Source: Ascaris suum (Eukaryota > Nematoda > Chromadorea > Rhabditida > Ascarididae). From it: DNA of 64,000 nucleotides. Below are positions 13,029-27,000 of this stretch, one piece after another. The stretch spans positions 5,704,137 through 5,768,136 of the forward strand of contig CM024184.1 in the NCBI GenBank assembly GCA_013433145.1. The letters run 5' to 3'. Position numbers and translations under genes: made by a program. Below the pieces are notes generated by a model. That model was not told the origin of the DNA, searched no databases, and saw only the letters and a list, made by a program, of their open reading frames with translations. Numbering within the stretch: position 1 is the first letter of the stretch; each line of letters begins with the position of its first letter.

Positions 13029-14238
13029 GTAATGCAATCAAAGGCGCCGAAATTAAAAAGGTTTTCCATCGTTTATTAAATTCATGTTTTATGTATCGCT
13101 TTAATTTCTTTTCTTTATTTCAGGATCACCTCCACCTCGTCTCTCAGCCTTTTCTCTTTTCTTTCTAATTCCCATAACCCTACCTGGTTGAATAAACTAA
13201 TATTCCCTCCAGGTGACCACCTATCTCTCGAATTTCTTCGTCCTCAAGTAGGCACTCTCTACATGATAGGGTAGAAGAATTTGCGTAGCCCGAGATCAAC
13301 AAATAAGGTGTTAAGGATGTCCTAGACAACGAGGTTCGATCAATGCGTTTGTATTAATTTCTTGACTTATTTGTATTTCTTTGTTCTCTAGCTAAAGTGA
13401 ATATTTTAAAAGCGCAAGGAATCAGCGGACCCAGGACCACCTGTGATCGAAGGTAATCGATCGGGCTTTCATCCTTCATTTTTTAAACATCAATTAGTGA
13501 TGCTATAAAGTGAAGCGAATATTTCAGTCTTATGAAGAGCTAAGTGAAGTAGGAAGTATTTTCATCGAAACATTTTCGTATTGCAATAACCTTGGTATTG
13601 CAATAAAATTTAGTATTGCAATAAACTTCGTATTGCAATAAATATAGCATTGCAATAAACATGGTATTGCACTAATATGCGCGAATTGGCGAGTTGGCAA
13701 GTGTGTAACTGTGACAGCTGTCTTGATTTGATTTCTTCACCTAATAAGACCTGTAAAATGCGATCGGTTCGTCTCGAGTCGAAAAAGTTGCTTTCCTAAT
13801 ATCAGATTTTTGCAGCACCAACTTGGAACTTTGTGATTTAATTCATCTTCTTTATAAGAAAGAAAGTAAATCATGATCTCTCAACACCTGTCGCCACCTC
13901 CTTGTCTTTACTCAGCAGAAGTAGATTTGCATAATTACTTCCTATTCTTGACTCATTGGTGTTTAGCTAAACTTTGAAGTAAATATTCATATCTAATTAC
14001 CTTTTTTGGAGATCTATAACGTCCTTTTGCTTGGTACTTCAGTTGTGTTTTACCTGCATAAGTAGTTGTGCAGTAGTATTCTGTTCTTTTGATAAATTGG
14101 TTAAACTCAAACCTGCATATGTCGTAATCTGTTAGACTCCATAGGACATTTTTCAAAAGGCTTCTTGTAACTGGAGGAGGTCGAATGTCCTATCAGGTTG
14201 ATGGAGTGCCTCCTGACTATGAAATGTTTTTGCCGTGA
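12908..14238 (+). CDS. Unrecognised small multi-exon gene (tentative model)
   Basis: I do not recognise this protein. The first exon shows strong codon character, with a C/T preference at third positions that its AT-rich surroundings lack. A phase-consistent chain can be drawn: 12,908-13,028; 13,213-13,247; 13,316-13,346; 13,392-13,452; 13,816-13,865; 14,043-14,061; 14,160-14,238 (TGA). It gives about 131 residues. The 45-bp intron 13,347-13,391 is a classic short nematode intron (gtttgt...tctctag). The first and fourth exons and the last (ending PPDYEMFLP) read as real coding. The second, third and 19-bp sixth exons are weaker. No signal peptide, membrane segment or known motif is visible. 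An alternative first-exon end at 13,060 with other acceptors is possible, and upstream in-frame ATGs exist at 12,890 and downstream at 12,929. The window's other genes do not explain its role. Confidence 0.45.
13392..13452 (+). CDS. Unknown gene, candidate exon 4
   Basis: Follows the pyrimidine-rich acceptor tttgttctctag. Only one frame is open, encoding KVNILKAQGISGPRTTCDR, and it ends at the donor gtaatc in phase 2. The next exon (13,816-13,865, encoding TNLELCDLIHLLYKKE) starts in the matching phase after tttttgcag. Confidence 0.5.
13579..13680. repeat. 17-18 bp tandem array centred on TATTGCAATA, six units
   Basis: Units start at 13,579, 13,596, 13,614, 13,631, 13,648 and 13,665. Each begins with the palindrome TATTGCAATA or a one-base variant, followed by a variable 7-8 bp. 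The array lies in the intron between the fourth and fifth candidate exons of the unknown gene. Confidence 0.85.
14160..14238 (+). CDS. Unknown gene, candidate last exon
   Basis: Encodes LLVTGGGRMSYQVDGVPP followed by DYEMFLP and TGA. Coding-like composition. The acceptor (tttttcaaaag) is weak, and joining it in frame needs the 19-bp microexon at 14,043-14,061. The minus strand over this interval is also partly open, so the strand assignment rests on continuity with the upstream exons. Confidence 0.35.
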
Positions 14239-17200
14239 TTTTGGAAACACGTTAGAAATATGCAACGCTTACATAGACAGAACGTTCAATAAATGCACAT
14301 CGATATCGTATCAGAGAAATTATCGCCATTATGTGTTTTTGCATAGATTTGCATAAATGAAGTATATGTCACGAATTCCACCTTTTATCCAAAAAAGCTA
14401 CAGGTAATTAATACCTGTTCATTTTGGTCAGAGTGCTACGCAACTCACCCTATAGTACCCTTCTTTCCACTAAAATTGGTATACCTCATCCTTTGTTCAT
14501 GCTTGCATTCATCTATATAGATGTACTACTCGCAACGTCATTTGAAAAACCTAAACATGTGTGGATGAGTGGATACATTCACTTCCATATTTGCTTCTTA
14601 TTTTAAAACCTAGTGTGATGCTGAATCGTATTTGAGCGAGTTTGATGACTCGATCGATTCGACAACTTTCTTTTCTGTAATCAGCACCTTTCTCAAATCC
14701 ATCACTATTGTTTATTGCGTCAGCATGCACTGTCGTTTTTTTCTTGCACTCGAGAACAGGATCAGCATGTAAGAGGCAGTACTATAGTGTCATATGACTT
14801 CAAAAGTGATTTCACAGCAATCTGATACGTTCCACTGGTGCCAACTGTATACCTTCTGAAAAGAGCGTTATATTTGCAAAAGTGTCGGAAGCCTTTTTTT
14901 TTCGATGTTAGTGACTCAGCATTTGGGAATGCAACGACAGCATCGACCTTCCTGATACGCCTATTTACCGTTTAAACCGATGTTTTTCACCTATGATCAC
15001 CGTAGTAAGCCATTTGCCGATCGGATGAAGCAGTCTCTCTAAAAAGGGAAGAAGCAGGAAAGGAATAAATTTTATCTCAAAAGACTAGGGATTGTATCCA
15101 CCGGCGCAATATAAAGGAGATGCAGATTTTGCCACGGGTGGAGAAGGTACCCGACGTTGAGTGAGATTATAATACTATAGAGATTGATAGGTCGTTGAAT
15201 CCGATCGGAGTTATGAACACTAAAGATCGTTTAGGAGCAGGATGTAGCCAGAGCGGAGAATGCATTTTTCTGGGATTCTGGTTCTGCACTAACAGAGGAC
15301 AGGATAATTTAAGGATGCCTCCGCTTACCTATTGCTACGCTCACCACCTTTGTTTTATATCTGCACGATCGTATACCTACAAGGAGCTAAGCATATTTTC
15401 TCATTTCTAAAAGAAGAAAAAACAGTTACTTGATTTGTTGAGCTATGGTTTCGTCTCCTTCCATAGAGATTGCCTTCTCCGTCTTATAATTGCAAATGAT
15501 ATAGATGATAGGTGCAAAAGTCTTCCATACGAATGTTGCATAGATGAAATGATATCAATGATTATATGCCGATATTTTTGAAGAATGTATGGTTAATAGA
15601 GGGCAAAATGTGGAGGCGTACAAAATGCAACTCGAGCCGATGAGATGATACAATTTAATAAGCATATCTTTTTAAATCGATAAAAATGTTCTGCAAAATA
15701 AGTCAAAACCAAGCAGAATGCTGTCTATATGTAAGATTTGGTGTCCTTTTCTTAAAGCATTATTTCATTTGCTAGTAGTGCTCATTCGTTCGATTAAGCG
15801 ATTTCGATTTCATTACGTGTTGTTCCGATTCTTCCGGTTGTGAAATAGAATTCAAGTTTTTCATATCGGAAAATACGAGGAAGGTATCAATGCTATGCAT
15901 TATGTTTATTACGTCTTACATCTTTTTAGCATACTTTAATATCGCCCATTATGCTATATTTTTTTATTCATTTATATTTTTTTAATCAATGATTATGATT
16001 AACTATGAGTTTTGATGAGTGAATTCGTTAATTTTTTAACGCTTTATATGTTACTCTTAACTTAGGTCATTAATTTTTCGATCATTAGAAAGCTGTCTTA
16101 TTACCTGTTCCCACCTGGTGAATAGTTTTTATTAGAGTCTTATTAAAGAATTGCTCCATTTACATTTGTGGATAATAACTAATGAGAGAAATATTATCGA
16201 GTTTTTATTGAAGAATTTTTTTTTTCTTGAATGCTTTACTAGTTGATAGCTCTTATATTATGGAAGGCCGCAAAAGGGTGCCAAAATTTTGCTCTCATTT
16301 AGTGCTCATACTGCTTTAGAATAATAGACCAATATAGCAGTTGATGGATGGTCATCAGATGGTTTAAATTTTACCGTCTAAATTTCTTTGATTCGCGCTT
16401 GAGTGCTTCTCGAGTCGAAGTCGTCGAGGAAACAGACATACAGACATACAGACATTCAAAGACGCTTTGGTTGTAGTACGATATACAATGCCAGTCCGGA
16501 AGAAACGCCATCAGATTTAGCGTGGTGTGAAGCGTTAATAGGTGGGTAGAAAAGATACCTGTTTGCTTGCACTCATTTTATGAATTATAATGAAGTGATA
16601 TGATCTGCGTGAAAATTCGTAATGATTGCTAAATCACTGAGTTTTAATCTGAGAGTTTCCTCGATAATTGCGAAGACATAGAAAGTTTCTTAGATTTTCT
16701 TTGTGTACAGCCGGTTGGCCGCTATTCCGTCTCCCTTAAGTGATACATTTATAAAATTTACTTTCTAAGATTACTAAGAATTTATGCCATAAAATGCTAT
16801 GCCATAAATTACTATGCCATAAACCCGATCTCTCATCTATGAAGTTAAAAAAATTTTTTAAATTTTTATTAACTAATCTGATCGTCCATTAAAATAAGTG
16901 ATATCAATTTTTCTTTTCTTTTTTTTTAAATATTTGCAATATTATTCACTCTCTATATTCTATTCATTGATCATATTTTCGTTTTTTTTTTCAAAAAATT
17001 TCTGTGTTGATTTTTTTTTTTGCTATTTGAAATGATTTTTTTTTCATGGATTTAAATTCATCATCTATATGTTTGACTTTGAAAACATTATTTGCTCATT
17101 ATGTTCGATGTGAAAGAGTTAATTTCTGCAAGAAAACATGGCGTTTATAATCTATTCAAACGTCGTTTTTTTTTTGCAAAGCAATTTTAGGGAGAGAATC

Positions 17201-18077
17201 ATCAACGAATATTGCTCTAAGGGCATTTTCGCTATTGTATAGTGAGAGGTGTTAATGGAAAATTTTCCAAATCACTATAGAATGTTGTTAAGTTTTTATT
17301 CACTCAATGGAACAAAGTTTATAAAATTCAACTTGAAATTCAACTTGAAATTCAACTTAAATTATGTGTCTTAGAAAATATCGCTAATAAAAAGTATATT
17401 CATAGAAATAGATCTGCAGAGAAGACGTTGATGAATTTCTTGAGAGATTTCGATATTTCCTTTCTCGAATCGATGCATCTTTCAAAAATTAATTGAAATA
17501 TATTAATAAAAAAAAGTAAAGTAAAAGTAATTATAAATTATTTATGAAACAATTAAGGATAATTTAAATTTAAAGTAGTTAATAGTTAAAATATTCTTAT
17601 AAATTATTACATTTATTCATTCTACAAAATTATTATTTATATATTATTTATTTGCTAAATTTATTCGTTCTATATAACGCATAAATTGATTCAAATGATA
17701 ACATAATGCGCATAAATATGAATAAGAAAAAAAAAATTGTACTTCAATAATTGGAAAGTTGCCAAGCGCTAAATTTTATATTGTAAAGTTAAATGATAAA
17801 ATATTGAAATGCTGAAAATTTTTGTTTGCGATGATTTTTTATCAAAAATCTCGAAAAGTTTAAATTTTTTTTGCCGCCATAATTTTTCATCATCTTATTG
17901 GCCGCTCATTTTTTTTTTTTCGTACCACTATTCTGTTCAATAATTATGCATGTTTACTATTTCATTGGTTATTTCTTCTTCATCATTTCTCTTCTCGTCA
18001 TTTATTTTTAGTTAATAGTTGCTCATAATTCATGTTTCCTTTACGATATAAGATATTTTCGAATCCTTACAAGTGTT

Positions 18078-18094
18078 GGGGGGGGGGGGGGGGG
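18078..18094 (+). repeat. G17 homopolymer
   Basis: Seventeen consecutive G, followed by A and GGG: the longest of 20 G or C tracts of 9 bp or more in the window. Confidence 0.9.
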
Positions 18095-21000
18095 AGGGAT
18101 GCCTATAAATTTTGGTGGAGGGAGGATGGGGAAATTTCGTGAAGAACTTGCTTTTAACTGTCTTCAAAATCGCCATAATCGTCGAGTGTGTCAATTTTAT
18201 AAACGAACTAAAGTAAATAAATGCAAAAAAAAAAAAAATCTTTCGTATGTAATATTAATGTGAAAGAAATTTCTTAGTGATAAGTGAAAAGTGGAAAATA
18301 TTTATATCCATTAGAAACGTTTATCAAAGATTAATTTTTGAATTGAAGAATTTTGAAATATGCCCATCATAATTTTTGGAAAAAAAAAACGTTACCTTGA
18401 ATGATAGGCGTGGTTTGAACACTATCTTGAAGTGGAATCTTATAAAAATATTCTCCTCATCTATCATTTTTCTATTCCTGAATTTTTTAATATTTACCTG
18501 ATATTTAATACCTATAATCATAAATATCCCTATGATATTCATTTTTACCTGTAACTTCTAATTTAATATCTCATTTAAAACGTTTTTACATTTCAATAAA
18601 TTACGTTAAATTCTACCAACGTAAAAATTATTCTCAGATCATTTTTTTTTTTGGAAATTTCAAACGTTACGGTATACTTGGTATTGCAAGATGGAAAAAA
18701 TTTCGCACACATTTAATTCTTTTCGGGTGTTTCATTGAAAATTTTGTACAGGTTTTATTTTTTTTTCGGGTATTTCATTAAGGAATATTATCATAATGAG
18801 AAAATGGCAGTTGGCAAAGGTAATAGACGGAAAACGTTTAGTTGCAATGAGTTGTCCAGATTAGACTGAATGCGCAATAAAAGTGTCGATTGAGTAACGA
18901 CTGAAGGCATTCAAAAAAAAAAAAATCTCAACTTTAGTTGAAACAAAATGGATTTTAAAAATTGTAATCGGTTAACGAGCGAAAATATTCTTGAAAAACC
19001 GCGAAAAAAGAGCGAAATAAGTCAAAACGAAATTCAATTCGCCAAAAAAAAAATCAGCGAAATTTTGATGTTTACCAATTGAAATTGGATAAATCGATTA
19101 CTAAGCGTCTTAATTTCTACATTTAAGCATATTAGTTGTTTTTTTTTTTTTTAAGTGAAAACGTTGCCCGAAAATATGGTTCGACGCGTTTGAATTTCTC
19201 AGAAGAAACTGAATGAAAAAAGATTATGGCAAATTGTTTCGACGTTATTTTTATATACGAAATGAGAAAATCATAAGCAAATATCCTTCAATTATAAAGT
19301 ACATTTATTGGCGCAATTTTTGAATTTCCATTTGAAACGTGAAAGGCAATAAAGTATCGATGGATCGATTTTTTTTTTTTTTGATAGAATTGTTGATCAT
19401 ATTTTATTGCGTTGAATTTATAATTATTTATTTCCATTTTTCGCGTATCATTTCTTCTCGAAAAAAAAAGATTTATTCCTTTTTTTTCATTTTCTTTTTA
19501 TGATTTTTTTATGATCGGCTATTTCGATGGATTCATCCGATTGTGATAAATCACAGATCGATATCCGTGATAACATCACAGATCGGTATACAGATCGATA
19601 TCCTTGCAAAGTCTTCTATTTTATTATTTGAATAGCGCATTAAAAAAAAAGCGAATAGCCTCGTTTGCTAAACCTAACAGTTGGTATTAGTTGAAATTAG
19701 TGAAATTATCTTGTGCATTTTTGATTAACAAATATTTCATGTCGTGATAATAGCTATCGCTACATTCACGTTATCGTCGATTAGGATATCATCTAAAGGT
19801 TTCTATGTGGATATTCCCGACAATCTATAGGTCGTCACCCAACGTGATAAATGCGAGCTGCTTTTCAACAATATAATGGAAAGGAATAAAACGATCGTCA
19901 AAAATTTTGTTCGTAATGCGATAGCATCAATTTATTTACATAGGGAAATCAATTTCATATATATTTCTATTTGTTTTACCTAGCCAGCATCATATAACTG
20001 TATATCTTCGATAGTGAATGTTAACGAAAATGCAATAAGGCGAAGATTTAAATTCCGTCTTTCTCAGCAATTTTTGGATACTAGCGGCAAGCAGTGTGAA
20101 TTCATTCAGTGGAATCGATTTTGGTGGTTGATTAGTGAGGAGGTTGAATTCAAGAATTGTTTAGCTCGAACTTCATTCTAAATTATTCTTAGTTACTCTT
20201 CAAAAGAGAGAATTGCTGACGTTTTTTTTTTCATCGTCGATAAAATACTTGCGACATAAGTTAAAGCGTTCATTCGGTAAGTGTCATTATTATCGGCTGG
20301 CGGTAATGTTTGTCGATTTCTCTCTTATCAATCGATTATAGCACTGATAACGTGATGCTTGAAAGAGGATTGCGCCTACATATGGTTAACAAATATATAG
20401 CATGCGTTTTGATGATTCTGATCGACACCTCTCCACATTGCATACACAATATCGAAGAGAACCCCTTCGAACAGATGTGCGCTTAGTTGAATAATTGCGT
20501 TCTTACGACTGCATATATCTTCCGGCGTTTCTCTTCAATCCTATTGGGGCTCAAGTTGACTATTGTCTACTGTGGTGATCCTAAGACTGATCGATTGAAT
20601 CACTTACTTACTTCATCAACAACCAAGTGGGCATCATACGGTCAATCATCTCCACTTCAGGTCGTCTTGTGCAATATAAGATTCGCTAACACCAACAAAG
20701 TGAAGACTGGAAGGTGGTGGCTTGCTTGTCTTCTAGGGTAACATTACACCGTCATATTGCTCTTTTACCTTTCAGGCCGGGGAGTCTGTCTGCTCCTGTT
20801 GGAGAGTCTGTCTGCCTCTGTCGAAGAGTCCATCGAAGAAGGAGTTATTTTTCTATTCCAGTTTCTGCATTGACGCTAATGCCAAAATAATTAAATTATA
20901 TGATCGTAGTACATACACATCAACTTTGATCTATCGAAAACCGGTTTCCGTTAATGGTGATCACTTCCGGTAGAAACGATCTTTACCAAACGAGTGGTAC

Positions 21001-23971
21001 TAACCAAAAGAGTGTGACAGTTTCATAACAAATGGTGTGGATGAGTGCAGATCTAGAGACAATTATTGACGTCAATCTGCATCATATATCAAAGTAATTC
21101 TCGAGGATCCTTTTATTTACTGGTCTTCGGAGGTCAACAAATCGTGGATATACGAAGACTTGATCAGAGAATCATCTTGTATTCGACAGTATTCATTGAA
21201 CAATCTACCGGACCGGCGATCCAAGTGGCTGTATCTCCCTAATTGCGGCAATTTATCAGTTATTCAATGCGCTTAGGAGAAACCAAGTTGTTATCGTCAA
21301 GAAGATTTTCAAATAAATCGTGCGTTCCAATCGTCTACTAAGTGCAATCTTTGAAGAGACTATATCCGAACAAGTATATTATAGCCGATTGCAACGGAAA
21401 CGCATATTTTAAGCTCTTATAAGCGCTCATAACGAAGTAAAATTTCGAAACGATCGGATCGGCTAAAGGAGATTCTTACTTGTTCGTATCAAGTCAAATA
21501 ACGGTTATATTGGAATCGATGAATTCGAATTGACAAATCATCATATATAACGTTTTTTCGATAGAATTTCTTGCATAAGAAATCGTCAATTCTTTGCTGA
21601 TTATTCCAATATTTCGTATTGAGAAAAAAAAAATCCTTAAATTGCATCTATTATTCTTAATATTCGTCTATTGTGCATTCATTAATCGGTCAATAATTCA
21701 ACATAAATATTTGAGTCGACTAATTGTTATTCAATGACCGCGGATCGTGACGGATTTACTCCACTGCCATGCAGTGTTCATCCAGAAACACATCTTGAGA
21801 CGGTATTAATTTATATATTTATATTTATTATATATACGATTTATTTTTTTTTTGTGAATTTTATTTTATTTTTTTTAATAAATGTTCGAATAAATAAGCA
21901 ATAGCTATTAAATTCAAAAATTTGTTTTAAATTTAAAATTCTTTTTTTTTTTGCATTTGATAATATAAGATAAGTAAAGTGTCTATAGGTGCCGGAAGTA
22001 AATGGCTCAATTCAAACGAGCGATTTTTTTTTTTTAGAGAATCTAGCGATTTATGGGGTGATATACTATGTGGAAAAAGCTCATTCATAAAAATTTTCAC
22101 CATTTTTTTTCCAAACGACTGTTTTTTTTTTCTTTTGAGATTATTTCATCAGAATTGTTTTCCAATGGATAAGCGTATTGCTGATCTTTGAGTTTATCGA
22201 TGAATTAATGATCCTCTTCGTGAGATTAAAAGATTCCTCAGCGACCGGAAATTACCCCTCGAATTTTAGAATCTTTTTCGAAATTCGAGTATTCTTTCAG
22301 AGGTAATTTTCAAATAGTGATGAAATTTGTTCACAATTGAGGACCGTTGTGAAGTAGTAACAGTATGGTGGAAGGCATCAAACAAGCGGTAATCATTTAG
22401 AATGAACTTAAGGGACGTTTGATGGTTGAAAGAAAGATAATTTAAAGGGCGTCTATTTATTTTTGTGATCAGTCAATAACTGCTTATCATTTAATCTATA
22501 ATGTCAGCTAAAATTAGTAACTAATAGTTGTTCTTTTATTTCAATTTTTTTCTCGTTAGAAATTGATAAGATGCATATTAAAGAAATTAAATTTTTTTTT
22601 TCATAGGAATTTCATTATTTTTTCCCTTATATTAACAGTTTACAATGCAGCAATTTCGTTTACAATTCAAAAGAAGTAGCAATCTTGCATTGCAGTAATA
22701 TTTTTGCAGTAATGCAGTAATTTTGCAATAATAAAATTGCGGCAATCTGTATATGTTCTTTTTTTTTTGAAAGGATGAGTGGAATAGCATTAAAGCAATT
22801 AATGACCGAACACCGTTGAGGGAAGATATTGAGATGGGCACCACCCCATTCCTTTGACCCCCCCTCCTCCCCCCCACCCCCCCCCCTTCCCCGCTTTCCT
22901 TCAATTTCTGCCACCCCATAATTTTTCAGAAACATTTCTGATGTACCTATTTTTTAAAAAAAGGTGTTTTTAATCTATCATCCTATATCACTACTCTATA
23001 GGCATTTTTCATATTTCACTAAACTCTACCTGGCCCTATGTGTTACCTGCAGATGCGTAACTGTTTATGGTGTCGGTACCGTAAAGTTTGTAAATCATAG
23101 TTGCCTGGTGCTATGAAAGTTGCCGAATATAAGTTTACCATTCGATTCCATTTTACTTTAGTCATAAATTTTTGCCAATCCACGCTTCCAATTCACAGCT
23201 AACAGTTTCAATTTATTTCACCTGTAGCACCTGTTTGATATTGGATCTACAACCATTACACCTGTACGATGTTTATAGGATACATCTAGGCACCAAGTAA
23301 TGCTCATTGAGAGAATTTTAGTTTTCCATCGGCTAAAGATGAACGAATGAAAAAAGAGCCTATGACTTACGATAAAAGTATACTTACCGGCAATCAATAT
23401 TTTTAATTCTTTTTTTTTGGACTTCGTTATTAAATTAGAAAAGAATATTTTATAATTGGGATTATTCTATTCTATCGATTGGTGATAATCGATGAAAATC
23501 GACGATTTCATTTATGCAAAAATGCTTTTCTTTCCAATAGTTTGACGCATTTCTTTTTTTTCATCTCTATAATTGTTTATTAATTAGTAATAATCTATAC
23601 AATTACTTTATATTATTTAATACTTATTTTAGTTATAATTTTTTCATCAATATTTTTCTTATTTATTTTATTTTATTTTTTTTTCATCTGAATTTAATTT
23701 AATTTAATTTAATTTATGCAAATTTTTCAAAGTTTATAAAACTATTTAGGTTTTTTTTCCCCTCTCTCCGATTATTAAACCGGAAATATGATTTAATATA
23801 CCTAAAAATGATATGCGTATTATTTAAACAAAAAAAAAAAGATCTGTCATTTCAAAACGCATCATATTGAAAACGCTTTGTAAATATTTATATTTATACA
23901 TCTAACATGATGCTTTTTTATTATAGTCGATCAAAAAACATTCAATAATCATAAAGCATATCATCGAATAT

Positions 23972-24064
23972 ATACCTAGTACTACCTAGTATTACCTAGT
24001 ATTTACCCAGTATTACCTAATATACCTAGATTAACCTAATATGACCGAGTACTTACCTGATATT
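23972..24064. repeat. Degenerate TACCTAGTAT decamer array
   Basis: About nine consecutive degenerate copies of a roughly 10-bp unit. The first three (TACCTAGTAC, TACCTAGTAT, TACCTAGTAT) are nearly identical; later ones drift through TACCTAATA and TTACCTGATAT. Confidence 0.7.
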
Positions 24065-27000
24065 AAGAATGGAAAATAAAAAAAAAAACTAAGTTGTTTT
24101 TTCATCACATAATAATGGAATCAATTAATGGTACTACCTGAAAGAGTACAAGGATATATTAAATGCTATCAATGAGAGATTTTAAATTAATTTCACTCCC
24201 TCCCCTTCCACCTGTCTCTTTTTCGAAATATTTGCCAATTTCCATCTGAAATTTACTACCTTTAAGATAATCATAACGTCCTATGCCATTCTCTTCTATA
24301 ATTCAATAATGCCTAACAAATTACCAATCAAAATATAGACTGATGCTGATGTTTAACTCATATTCTTAATTGGCATCCTCAATTTTTTTTTCAAGTTCGA
24401 TTTTTTTCAAGCTTAATCCCTCCGATCGTTAATTTTTTTCAACTTTAGCTTGCAGCATTAATTCTTTATGAATTTTTATGTATCGATAGACTTTAGAGAT
24501 TGTTCTTTTATTGTATCATTTCTCCTAATCGCTGCATTACATTCCATCTCTTTTTTCTTGACTATAAATATCGTTTATTGTATAATTTAATCTTCTAGTA
24601 TTTCATTGTTTTCTTTCCATTCTCAAATAATATTTTCATATCCATTACTTAGAAATGAACCTTAATTTATTTGTTCGTTTATTCTCGTTGATTACTTTTT
24701 TAAATTATTTGTCACCGTCCTCCTTGAATATCTATATATTTGTCACCTATTTAAATACCTGTATAAAATGCTGTCACCGTCCTCCTTATCGCAATTTCCA
24801 CCCCTTCAAATAGCTGTGTGTAATATCTTATTTTGCATGGATATAATTTTGCTCTTGAAAATGCAGGCATTCCACAAAATGAGTTTTCAACATTGTCTCA
24901 AATATATGACTGTCGCTTTTATATACGATTTCTTCTTATATTCGTTGTGCATCGTTACAGATAGCAACAAATTGACTTCACTTATGGATTGTTGACGCTT
25001 TATTTACTAATTATTCGGTTATCATGTTTATTAGGTTTTACCTTATATCATGTCTAGGTATTCGCGCATAATTTACAATGAAAGTGCGCAAAATGAGTTC
25101 AATTTTCAAAAGTCATTCTCGCTGTCTTCTGTGAGCTCCTCCGGAACTCCTCCTCGTTTTCCTCCTCCTCCCCTCTTCAACCTTCCTTCTCCTCTTCCTC
25201 CCTTCTTTACCCCCCCCCCCCCCTTCTCGTCCATATCCGAGTGAAACGATCCTTTAGCCATTGATTCAGCGACAACGATGCCAAAAGCAGCATGCATCTT
25301 GAAATGCTCTCGAAATCTCTGAGAATTCATGACCATCTGCTGCAGTAAACAATTGTTATAATGTATGTTTATAGGCGTTAAATTAGCGCTATTGTAACAA
25401 CACTTTTCCACTTAGTAATAGGAAGTACTGAATTATTTTATTCTTTGTATTCATTTCAAAAATTTATTTTTTTCTCTTTATAATTTCAATTCTAATGCGC
25501 TTTTTGCAAAACTCATTTGCATATGTGTAACTATGCGCATATATACATGTGTCTGTGCGTGTATGTCTTTGTCTGTCTGTCTGTCTGTCGGACAACTTCA
25601 ATTCGATAATCATTAACGCTAGAATTAAGAAATTTGATGATTGTATATAACACAACTTTAACTCCTCTACGACCATTTCGCCCTAATCTATCAACTACTA
25701 AAAGAGGTGTAAATATACAGAGATGCAAAAATAAACAAATAAATAAATAAATAAATAAATAATTTCACACATTTTTACGTTTGTCAGAATCAAATTTTCT
25801 ACCAATAAAATCAGCGAGGCAAAAGTTTTTCGTTGAAATTTTATACTTAGGATGAGATTATTTGAAATATACAAGCATTATTCTCTAAATTTTATTTATT
25901 TTTTAATTGATAACTTATAAAAATAATTAAAAGATAAATGGAATGCAAAAAGCGCACATTTTGTCAATTCCATTCGTATAATTTTCTAGTTATTGCTAAA
26001 TAAATATATATTTTAAGAGAGGTCTCGCTGCAATAAAATATCACTCAACTTTCTTCCATATTATCTAAAATTTTCCCCATTATTCAATCAAAATTGGAGC
26101 TAACTTTTATTAATTTACAATTAAGACTAGTGCAAATATTACACAGAAAAGGATGTTGTGTGTAAAATGAAGATCGATGGAGAGGGGAGGAATAGGAAGG
26201 CAAGTGGGGGGGGGGGGGGGAGAGGGGAGGGAAATGATGGAAGGACTTTATTGATATAGAAATCCCAAAAGAGAACCTGAAAATTTTAAGGCGTCAATGT
26301 ATAATTTCTTCAAAAATTTCAGGGACGCGATACCCTAGAAAGTAGAAGATTTAGGAGAGGGTTCCTCATCCCGAAATTTCGCGATAGTCATCTTCACCTT
26401 CACCGATCGCCTTCACTTTCCTTCAAATCTTTCGATTTGATGGATTAGCCCAGGAACTTGTTAGTTTGCGCTCGACATTTGTAGTTTGTTCACTCCACGG
26501 ACCCATTTTCGCAGAGGCTGCTGATTGAACTGCATGAGTCCGTGCTCACATGGAAGACGATATGGGTTGTGAACTATTATCTGTACAGTTGAAGGGGGGG
26601 GGGGCATAATGAAGAGGGAGCTGTTTCGTGGTCAGGGTTGGAGCTGAACGAGAAAGGGTTGAGGGGGAAGCAGGGGAGGGCCTCCTGGTGGGTGGCACTG
26701 CTGATGCGGTTAAGGTTATCTTTCCAGTCCCCCACCCCCTAACCCTTCCATTGTACCCCCTTCCCTGCTACCCCACTCTGCCAGAGCGTTTGGCCGTATG
26801 GCGTCGAAGTTTGTGCGGATGCAATTTGTTAGAGAAGGACGTTCGATTGATTGATGGCGTCAACAACGCTGTACTTTCTTATAGTTGTTCGTCACGTGAG
26901 CTTACTTCTTTACTTGTGCACAAATGTTCATTTCCTTTCATGAGTCATTCAATTTCTTCTCTTTACTTTCAATTACAAAGAGGGAGGGAGGGGGGGGGTT

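Noticed and set aside
13250..13346. Coding-like frame containing TAG and TAA where Gln might stand, suggesting stop-codon reassignment
   Set aside because: The transporter gene in the same window uses TAA as its stop and CAA/CAG for Gln, and a 68-bp intron (13,248-13,315) explains the stops more simply.
13953..14156. Minus-strand frame encoding FEFNQFIKRTEYYCTTTYAG and neighbours
   Set aside because: It overlaps the plus-strand unknown gene. Several frames are open on both strands, and it does not join to other minus-strand exons, so I did not call it a gene.
22632..22935. Gly-rich minus-strand frames
   Set aside because: They come from C-rich homopolymer tracts at 22,858-22,886.
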